Below are positions 55,626-64,000 of a DNA stretch of 64,000 nucleotides, one piece after another. The stretch is from Turbatrix aceti (Eukaryota; Nematoda; Chromadorea; Rhabditida; Panagrolaimidae): the NCBI GenBank assembly GCA_963969345.1, contig OZ017766.1, positions 5,084,001 to 5,148,000 of the forward strand, read 5' to 3'. Numbering within the stretch: position 1 is the first letter of the stretch; the number at the start of each line of letters is the position of its first letter. The translations under genes and the position numbers were made by a program. The notes beneath the pieces are model-generated. The model was not told the origin of the DNA. It saw only the letters and a program-made list of their open reading frames with translations, and searched no databases.

Positions 55626-58480
55626 GCTTTAATCCAGCGAAAATAGTAATATGAATGAAAAAAAATATCGTAAATGAATGTCACGGCTACCAATTTTGTT
55701 CACGCAGCGCCACGGCATTCAACACGCCTCTTCGAAGAGATGCAATGATGCTCTTGGCTGAAAACAATAAGAATGAAAAAGGAATGAAAAAATTGGGCCA
55801 TAAAATTGGTGGCAAAAAAAAGTAAGTACTATCATTAAAAAAAGGAGAGCAAAAAAAATATTGCGTGTGGACGACGGGTTGGGTTCATGGCTTTGCACGC
55901 GGCTAACAAAAACACAAGCGCTATCAATTTGGGGCTAAAATTGGGTTCTTAGATCCAAAAAAAATAAATTCGAAAATAAAAAGCTCGGCAAACATCAAAA
56001 TATTTTTTGTCTAAAATTTGTTTCTTTTTGTTTAGTTTAGAACACTGCCCTTTCCAAGTCCTTAATAAAGCCAAAAAAATTATAATCCACTCAAAAAAAT
56101 CCCCAAATTTACGAAAATCCAATTTTTAGTTACCCAAAGAATATTCACAAATCTGACTGACCGTCTGGTGCTAAGTAAATTAGACAACTGGCGAAGGTCG
56201 ACTGGCTTGGTGATAATTAAATGTGGCAGGCGCGACTTCGGCAATCATCGACACTTCGGCCAGGGACTGTCAAGTCGAGAGACCTTGCGCCCTCCGTTGC
56301 ACGCCATGCGCATGTCACGCTAGAATGCGCCTGATTCCATTGTTGTTCGCAACTTTGCGGTGACCACCCGCAAAATCCGCCGAGAATGGAGGACCAAAGG
56401 GGGAAGTCGTGCTGCGCGAGAGCGGCGCTGACTTTCCATAATCCATAGGCATGAAAAGAGGCGTTTAGGGGACTGTAATTATGTTCTTATCGGTAAATAC
56501 CTTTACCCGAGCGATGAATGAAAGTCGGAACAGCTTTGCGGTCTTTGCAGTATTTTTTGCATGATTTTGAATGGTTGATCAATCTGCATTACGGATACAA
56601 ATTTTGATCACAATTTTTTTTTGAAAAAAAAGAAAACAGGTAAAAATCACGCAACGCAACAGACTACCTGTGGAAATGTCAAGATGAAAAATTGGATGCA
56701 TGCAGTAATAATTTTTTTCTTTTGAAAAAAAATACATGTATGTAGCGTTCTAAAACTTGATTGATAGTTCTAAAAACGACTAATCAAGTCTGTTGAAATT
56801 ACACCTAAAACGAAAATCAAAAAATAAAAATTGAATTTTTTTTGAAAAAATTGTTTTTGTAAAAAAAAAGATTTCAAAATTGGTTCGATGATTTACAAGT
56901 TCAATTCCTTGTCATATTTTTAAGCATATTTTTTTTAATTTTTTATTAAGAATTTCCAAAAAATCGCATAGAATTCTCAAAGACGACAAATTTTTTTCGA
57001 AATTGATTTTTGCATGTAATCTATTTAGATAGTATTTTTTTGCTGTCAAGATGAGTTCTGATGCGAGATGACCTCGATTACTACAAGTTTTTCCGGAAAA
57101 ATCGTAAAAAATCTAAATTTCGATGACCGTCTGATGTGAAGCACAGCGATTTTTTTTATTCAAGTGCGTTCTCACGACGCCACGGAATTTCTCATGTTCA
57201 CATGCGCATCAACCTGTCTTCCCGTTTGATAGCCAACTTCAATGGGACTACAAAACCATGTTTGGCATACACGGCACTTTTTTGCAAAATTGGTCTTTAC
57301 TTTTTATTTTTTCACACAACTCTTTTGTTCATTTGTTTAACGTTCCCTTTTCTGTAAGTTCGGTTGAGGGACAAAGGGCTACGATAAGGCTATTTTTTTA
57401 AAGGCTAAAAAATTGCGGTCGTGGTGTGGTGTACGCTGTTATCGTGATTTTGCCGGAGGTTAATTTTCTGAAGCTTTCTTACTGAAGCGTCGTATAATTG
57501 CTGTCATGCCATCTCGGGGAAAAATCATCGGCAACCGTGTAAACCTTGGGGTAATTCTGGGGGCAGGGTCAAGATCGGAGCCAAAATAAAGATAAGTGTA
57601 AACCCTGTCTAAATTAAAAAAAAATTTTTAATTGTTAGTCAAAAATATTTATATAAAAAATCATTGTAAAAATGAACACTTGGAATTTTTTTCTGCTTTT
57701 TCGGCCGATCTACAAAAATCTTACCGGCTTTTGCGACCAGCCAGGCAGGGTGGCCTTGGTTGGAATGCCACACAAAAGGTTGTATTGCGCTTTTTCTCTA
57801 CCCCCATCGATTGTTTGGCACTTTATTAATCGCGCCACACTGCCCAGTTTGTCCACAAAACCACTGTCTAAGTATTGTTCCGTCTGTAATCCAACAAGCA
57901 ATTTTTTTAATATTGTCGATCAAAACTTTAGTGAGTTTTATGCATGTTGTTATTGTATCTATTTATTTAAAAAAACCGTTTGCGTTCTTGAAAAAAAATT
58001 TTGTTGCATATTTTTTTTTGATTTGATTTTGTTTTTTTTTCAACAATGCAACATTTTCCAAAAAATCCAAAAATAGCTTGTTGAGTACCCTTGATCCGGG
58101 TAAATCCAAGAATAAATAATTTATTTACCCTTCCCTGTCTACATCATCCAAGTTCTCTTCAGTTCCCTCTCCCCTCTTCAGACAAAGAACACAGTTTGTT
58201 ATGTTTTATTTGTTTTATTATAATCCCAAAATGCGTTGTCGTTGTTGCGTTTGACGAGGTACAAGGTTAATCACCGGTGTTACCAGCGAGTGACACATCT
58301 CGAAACATCTGCCAGACAAACAAAAACCGGTCTATCAGCCGGCGGGGTTTTCTGCTTTCGGGGTTGTCTTTTGATTTCACGCCGAGAAGAGAAATAAAAA
58401 AAATAACACGAGAGCAAAACCAAGAGCAGGAGAAAAACTTTTTTTTTCCATTTTTCAGGTTAGCTCTCATTTTGATCGTT

Positions 58481-60962
58481 ATGCAAGCTGTTAGGCTGCT
58501 GCTTGGTACAGTATTATTTTTCATAATTTTTGAATCTCATACGATCGATGGATTTTCTGTTTCGACGCCTCTTGGAACGATTATTGGCAGCCGTGTAAAC
58601 TATGGCAACGATAAACGAAATTTGACATACGGATGTGGATATACCTTTTTGGGTATACCCTATACCGTACCTCCGGTGGGGGTGAGACGGTTTACGGTAA
58701 GTTTTTTTTTTCAAATTCTATAAGATTTTTGAAATGTTTTGGGTAAACGTAAAAAAAATTTTGGGAGCACTCCGACCACGATAAAATTTTTTATAGCGTT
58801 CACCTCCGCTCACCCGGCTCCCAACGAACCCCTACAACGGGTCTTTTATTGCTCCGATTTGTCCCCAGAACAATCGGAAGAACAGGACCATGAGCGAGGA
58901 TTGTCTCTATCTGAACATCTACACACCCAATCCCTATTCCAATCTGAAGTACCCCGTGATGCTGTACATCCACGGAGGTAGTCTGACCTCCGGGAGTATG
59001 TACGATGTCCCCACGGCCGCGGCTATCAGAAACTACGTTGCACGTGGCGTCGTACTCGTGACGATACAGTATCGCGTAGGATTGCTTGGATTTTTTACTA
59101 CTTTCACCGAAGATTTTCCGCCGAATTTGGGCATGTTGGACCAGGTCGAGGCTATTCGGTTTGTAAAAAAGTATATTTCGTACTTTGGTGGCGATCCAAA
59201 TAAGTTGACACTTTTTGGAGGTTAGTTCGGATTTTTTTGAAAATGTGTATTATTAAATTGGATTTTTTTAGAATCGGCCGGAAGTGCTTCGGTGGCTGCA
59301 CATTTGTTTTCGCCGCTTTCGCAAGGTGAGAAATTTAAAAAAAAGTTATTACATTTTTAGTAAAAATTTTTTTCGAAACGTAAAAATTGTTTTACAAAAA
59401 ACGCAATTCTTACAAAAACGTAATAATTAAAAAAAATGAAAAACCTGCTAATACAAAAAAATGTAAAATGTATTCTAACAAGCATTTATTTTATTGAGGC
59501 TTTTATTTTTCGTTTTTTTTTTAAATCCAATTTTTTTTAAAATTTGGTTTAAAAATATTATTTTCAAGTCTCAGAAAAAGTTTCATTTTTTTTTTACCGT
59601 TTTCGAAACCTTTCCAGACCTCGTAAACCAAGCAATCATGGAAAGCGGTTCCATCCTAACTTCCTTCGATGGAGCAGTAGGCTTCCAAAACAACTCTTAC
59701 GTGCGCGCGAACACCCTCTGCAACTATACAACAACCGAGTGGTATTCCGGCAACTTTGGACCCCTGAAGAGATGTCTCATGTCCATGCCTTACGACCAAT
59801 GGGTGCCCATGGATCAGGTGTCCATGCTTGGATGGCAGATGGTCCGTGACAACTATTTTATGCCTGATGTGCCACAGAATTTGTACAAAAGCCGTCCAAA
59901 TATTCCCGTGATCTATGGAAACTGTCGGGACGAATACGCTGCTTTTCGTAAGAGATTTTTTTTATTTTAGGACAAAATTTTATTTTAAATATAATTTTTT
60001 TTAGAACTCGGAATGGTAGCCATGGGATTGACTCAGGGAGACAACTTTACCGAAGATGACTTTCGCGACTCTTTTTGGCCCCTGGCATTTTTCTATGGCG
60101 ATCAGGAGGACGCGGTGCTCAATGTTCTGCTCGATAATTACGCCAACAATGTGAATACTTCTGACCCTCTGGCGTGGCTCAAAATTCAGTCTGATGTGAA
60201 GGAACCCAAAAAAAGAAAATTTATGAATTTTTCAATTTTTAGGTTTTCACTGGATCTGTTTTCACCGGCTTTATCACGCGCGAAATTGATTGGTACATGT
60301 TTACCAACAATCAACGAGTTTTTGTCTATGAAATGACGTATCCGAGTGCGATTGGAATGTTTGGATACGGTATGATTCCTGGGTGGAAGCGTGAGTCACT
60401 TTTTTTGCATTTGAATTTTTAGTTAATTTTTTTGTAGGTTGTATTATTTTTTTTTATTTCAGAATTTTTTTATAATTTTTCGTCCATTTCCAATTTTTTA
60501 AAATTTTTATACAATATTTTTTTTGTACTGCTACTTATTTTTTTTGCAACGATTCATTTTTTTAGATTTTTTTATTATTACAGTAATTTTAATACAAAAA
60601 ATATTACAGCCGTGTACCACACCTGCGAACTCCCCTTCGTCTTCCTGCACAACACAAATGCTTCGCGCGCAGACATTGAGATGGCAGACTTTTTTGCTGA
60701 TGCCTGGACCACATTTGCCTACTACGGAAAGCCTTCGAGGGACAATTCGTGGCCGGCTACAACCCGCATAAACCGGGAATACATCGATATCAACGTTCAG
60801 CGACAGGTCAAAAAGTTCTATCGTCAGGTGGACAACCGAGTCTGGAATCAGCTAATTCCTGCCATGACCGGTGGATTTCGTCCGCCCCAGCATGCGGAGA
60901 CCGGTGTTGATTCCGTGGCTAAGAAAAGATCATTGAGATCGATACCACCTCTTGTTTTATAA
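58481..60962 (+). CDS. Secreted type-B carboxylesterase
   Basis: Seven exons in phase: 58481-58696, 58797-59220, 59272-59325, 59618-59947, 60005-60195, 60243-60390, 60610-60962, 571 residues. Alpha/beta-hydrolase of the carboxylesterase/cholinesterase family. An N-terminal signal peptide (AVRLLLGTVLFFIIFESHTI) precedes FLGIPYTVPPVG, the EDCLYLNIYTP motif, the oxyanion loop YIHGGS, YRVGLLGFF, NLGMLDQVEAIRFVKKYI, FGGDPNKLTLFGESAGSASV with nucleophile Ser in GESAG, the acid Glu in GNCRDEYAAF and the catalytic His in VYHTCELPFVF. All three triad residues are present, so it should be active, unlike neuroligins. No C-terminal membrane helix; it ends after a basic KKRSLRSI tail. TTTTTCAG ends at 58458, 22 bases upstream of the ATG. 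Substrate unknown. Confidence 0.9.
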
Positions 60963-62335
60963 TATTTGGATCAACTCTGTTCGGGTACTGTAATTATTCG
61001 TAGGATACAATACTATAAATTGAAAAAAAAGCTGATATTGGGTTCGTTCGATTTTATTTACCCCGGAGGGGAAAGAGAGGGGCGGGGCCAACAAAGACAT
61101 TAGCAAAATTAAGCCTTGTGTGTCTGTGTGTACATTGCCGTCCACGCAAATGTCCAAATTCTCAAGTAAGTTTGCATAACGCACGCCCCTCAAAGAGTCT
61201 TGGCTGAACTCTTTGGACCCTTGTTATGCACATTTGACCGGCTCGTACCCCTACGCCTTTCCAGTCTGCAAACTTTGTGACCACAGTTGCAGAAAAAAGG
61301 TGTGGTCTGTCGTCTCGTCTCCTCTGGCTTTTGCGCAGGTATTTATTTATTTAGAAAAACATGTCTATGCCCTCCCTTTCGTTTTTGTTTCTGCTTATAA
61401 CCCAGTTTTACGACTGCTCTTGTTGTTTTGAGCAAAAGTTGTGTTGTGTGCGATTCACATACATAATATTTGTTCCTGTTATGAACATTTTTTTCCCGAA
61501 GAACCTCGAGTCTAGTTCCTCTTATTTTGTATAAAGCTCCGATTTGCCTTCGTTTTTTGCCTGACGGTTAATGAGGAAAGAATGTGGCTTGCGGAGAGGG
61601 GACACTCTTCTCTTCTTCACATGCGTTTCACAGACTTTTTTCCCCTGCTGACATAGACAGTCAATACTAGAACAAAATTTCCGTCGTTCTTTGCTGCGTG
61701 TTTGCTCCTTCCGTCGTTTTAGTGAATGGCGTATTTTTTTTAAGTTCTGTTTTTTTCTTACGAAATATTTTTTAATGCTTGCAGAAATGAAAAACTTTTG
61801 TCGAAAAGACTGAAATAAATATTTATTGTAAATTATGTAAAATTGATGATTTTTGTTATGCAAAATTCTAATGGTTTTTAATTTTAGAACAGCAAAAGAA
61901 TATAGAAAATACCAATATTTTTTAAATAATTTTTTTTTAGAATTAATTTGTATTTATTTACATAAAATACTTTTTTTTTAAGAAACAGTAAATTTCAAAT
62001 TTGCTAATAATAAATTTTGCAAGTCAGTCGATAAAAATTTTTGGTTACCTTGCGAAAAATAAAATTTTGTCAAAAAGTTGATCTTTGCGAACCCTCACCG
62101 CTTGTTCTTTCCCCTCTCTCCCTCCCCTTGCATCTGGCCTGGCCCCCTCCCTTTCTGTTCTCTGGCGATCTTTTGATTCACTTCCAGGCAAACGAGTGAT
62201 CGCGTTCTTTGTTGCCGCTGTGGCGGCGTTATAAATAGCGATGTGATTTTTGAAAGTTTTATTTTCTCTCTCTTCCGTCTGTCTATTACAATTCCGCCCT
62301 TTTTTAGACAAAATCAATTTACCTTTACCCCAAAA
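60963..62335. other. Intergenic region, carboxylesterase / HAD phosphatase
   Basis: 1.4 kb. Nothing coding is supported. 62080-62230 is CT-rich; CCCTTTTTTAG ending at about 62307 is the probable acceptor for the downstream gene, 28 bases before its ATG. The open frame 61522-61863 (-) is low-complexity Lys/Arg text. Confidence 0.5.
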
Positions 62336-63301
62336 ATGACGCTCACAACCAACGGTACATCAGCTGCGACCCCGGTCGTCAAGCACGTGACTGCCGCTGA
62401 CTTTCCCAAGCTCCTAGACCAGATCGAGACCTTCATCTTTGACTGCGATGGCGTGCTCTGGCTCGGCGAGAACGTAATCGCCGGATCCGCGGACTTTATT
62501 CGGTACATCCTGGACCAAGGCAAGCAAGCCATTATTCTGACCAACAACGCGACCGAATCCCGGGAGTCGTATGCAAACAAGCTCGCGACCCTGGGCTACG
62601 ATGCTCGGCTAACGAAGAAGGATATCGTTAATCCGGCTGCGGTCGCTGCTGACTATCTCGAGCACGAGGGCATCAAGCAGTCCGGAAAGCGGGTCTACCT
62701 CATCGGATCCAAGGGCATGAAGGACGAACTCGACGCCCTGAACATTGACTACTTCGGCGAAGGCCTGGATCCCGTGGATAGGCAGCCGGACACCCGTCCG
62801 TTCATCTACGACCTCGTCCTCGACGTTCAGAGAGAACAGGTCGGAGCTGTCTACGTCGGGTACGAAAAGTACTTCAACTACCTGAAACTCATGAAGGCGG
62901 CCAATTACCTGAAGGACGACAAGTGCCTCTTCGTGGCCACGAACGAAGACGCGACCCTGCCGGGACCCGATCCGAAGATGGTCATTCCCGATGCCGGTCC
63001 CCTGATCGCGGCAGTCACGGTTGCCGCCGGTCGGGAGCCGGTCATCGTCGGCAAGCCCCACACCCCTGTCTTTGAATACATCTCCCGGCACTGGACTGTC
63101 AATCGGGAAAAGACACTCATGATCGGTGATCGCACGAATACCGACATCAAATTTGGCCGCGATCACGGCCTCAAGACCATGCTCGTGCTCTCTGGATGCC
63201 ATCAGGTGGCGGACATCGAGGACAACATCAAGAAGGGCATCAACGACTCCGTCCCTGACTACTACGCTCAGTGCCTTGGTGCTATTATTCCCCCGCACTA
63301 A
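62336..63301 (+). CDS. Phosphoglycolate/pyridoxal phosphatase-type HAD enzyme
   Basis: Intronless gene of 321 residues, GC-rich, with all HAD motifs: I FDCDGVLWLGENVIAG (nucleophile first Asp of DCDG), II LTNNATESR, III Lys in GKPHTP, IV IGDRTNTDIKFG. The C2 cap between motifs II and III (FIYDLVLDVQREQVGAVYVG, YEKYFNYLKLMKAANYL) is that of the mammalian PGP/PDXP group; FVATNEDATLPG is another family landmark. PGP hydrolyses 2-phosphoglycolate and glycolytic side products; PDXP hydrolyses pyridoxal phosphate; the sequence alone does not choose. The lack of introns, unlike every other gene here of this size, and high codon GC could reflect high expression or retroposition. The ATG used is the first after the TTTTTTAG acceptor; the frame runs 93 bases further upstream. 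Confidence 0.93.
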   Translation: MTLTTNGTSAATPVVKHVTAADFPKLLDQIETFIFDCDGVLWLGENVIAGSADFIRYILDQGKQAIILTNNATESRESYANKLATLGYDARLTKKDIVNPAAVAADYLEHEGIKQSGKRVYLIGSKGMKDELDALNIDYFGEGLDPVDRQPDTRPFIYDLVLDVQREQVGAVYVGYEKYFNYLKLMKAANYLKDDKCLFVATNEDATLPGPDPKMVIPDAGPLIAAVTVAAGREPVIVGKPHTPVFEYISRHWTVNREKTLMIGDRTNTDIKFGRDHGLKTMLVLSGCHQVADIEDNIKKGINDSVPDYYAQCLGAIIPPH

Positions 63302-63890
63302 ACCTTCTCTTTTGTGTTTTATACTACTGTGTAGTTTTTTTTATTTTCGATGCATGCTTTTTTTACTATTTAGGATCTCGGGATATGCTCGCTCGGATTT
63401 CATGTGATGCAATAAATGTAACAGACTTTTTTTTTCTGATGGAGGGGGAGACATCAGGTTCGAGCAGCCACCTGTGACACGTCAGGTGCTGGTGAAAAAC
63501 GCGACTTTTGAACAATTTTTTTTGTTTACGTTAAAAAACAGGCTTCGTCGGGCCTCCCCGTGCTTCTAACTAATCAGTCGTTGTCGCGAACTAAAAATCA
63601 CTAATGTATGTACAGACGTAAATACATACAATTTGTGCGTCCTCAGGAGATCAAGAGAGCCAGACGAATGTGATGCGATGGCGGACGCTTGCTTTATCGC
63701 TTGCGCGATAAAAATAATTTTGTTTTATTGTTTCGCACGCATAACAAGTGTTGTACATAAATATTGCTGTGTGTCGTTTACTCAAAAATAAATAGATATT
63801 TTTTTTTTGGTTCATAAAACAAATTTTAAATATTACAATCCAAAATACATTTACACAAAAAAATCTGGTGTGTACTTAAAATTGATTGCG
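63302..63890. other. Convergent intergenic region
   Basis: AATAAA at about 63411-63416 is a plausible poly(A) signal of the HAD gene. The rest is AT-rich with no coding signal; GCGATAAAGC-type palindrome CTTTATCGCTTGCGCGATAA lies near 63691. Confidence 0.5.
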
Positions 63891-64000
63891 TTACACCTTC
63901 TTCAATACTGGCTTGCCGGTCGTCGTGGTTGGCGTCGTCACCGCACCTGCAACGGTAACGTTTCCTCCGGCCCCAACCCCAATCGCAGCCACAGTAGCTA
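63891..64000 (-). CDS. 3' end of an unidentified gene
   Basis: Open minus-strand frame from the right edge to a TAA at 63891-63893. The visible 35 residues are Gly/Ala/Val/Thr-rich (AAIGVGAGGNVTVAGAVTTP, then TTTTGKPVLKKV), GC-rich like other exons here. Too short to identify; could be the low-complexity C-terminus of a larger protein. Confidence 0.5.
   Translation of the reverse strand, partial: ATVAAIGVGAGGNVTVAGAVTTPTTTTGKPVLKKV

Larger units (their letters stand above)
50028..58480. other. Gene-poor 8.5-kb region upstream of ROR
   Basis: No confident exon. Contains the foldback element at 52268-53916, a candidate ROR 5' exon at 55625-55619, GC-richer islands at 54500-54660 and 56150-56470, and A/T tracts. 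Probably ROR first intron(s) and regulatory DNA plus the promoter of the carboxylesterase gene at 58481. Confidence 0.5.

Overview
The window is nuclear DNA of a small-genome invertebrate. GC-rich exons are split by AT-rich introns with GTRAGT-type donors and short TTTTCAG or TTTTTAG acceptors. Several start codons sit a few bases after a TTTCAG-like acceptor, as if trans-spliced. That style, the compact layout and the animal gene set (ROR receptor, 4F2hc, CHMP2, TMCO1) suggest a nematode or another compact ecdysozoan. No 16S/18S, tRNA, spliced-leader or mitochondrial gene is visible to settle the species. Exon models were built by hand from splice signals and reading phase.

Layout. Positions 1-38.7 kb are gene-dense: WD40 protein (-, runs off the left edge), chromodomain protein (+), Tudor-domain protein (-), MTAP (-), TMCO1 (-), phenylalanyl-tRNA synthetase beta (-), ALG2 (-), a small mitochondrial-type membrane protein (+), a 4F2hc-like transporter heavy chain (-), a 4.6-kb gap, a putative mitochondrial protein (+), the tRNA Um44 methyltransferase TRMT44 (-), a short CEP164-type WW protein (+), an unidentified 469-residue protein (-), an 81-residue membrane protein (-), ALG6 (+), RNF113 (-) and CHMP2/VPS2 (+). 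From 38.7 to about 58 kb one ROR-family receptor (Ig, Frizzled, kringle, transmembrane, pseudokinase; -) dominates, with multi-kb introns and a gene-poor 5' side holding a 1.65-kb foldback transposon. The right end has a secreted carboxylesterase (+), a phosphoglycolate-phosphatase-like HAD protein (+) and the 3' end of one more gene (-).

Themes. Two enzymes of lipid-linked oligosaccharide assembly (ALG2, ALG6) lie 17 kb apart. Translation is represented by FARSB and TRMT44; chromatin or small-RNA biology by the chromodomain and Tudor proteins. ALG2, FARSB and TMCO1 are collinear with short gaps and could be co-transcribed.

The most unusual signal is a dispersed tandem repeat family. Its core of about 35 bases runs from TGTTAC to GTAACA and carries inside it a perfect-looking 3' splice site (TTTTCAG) followed about 10 bases later by a GTAAC donor-like sequence. 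About eighteen clusters occur in introns and gaps between 0.6 and 38.4 kb; none was seen from 38.5 to 64 kb. A longer composite form recurs five times between 31 and 38.4 kb.
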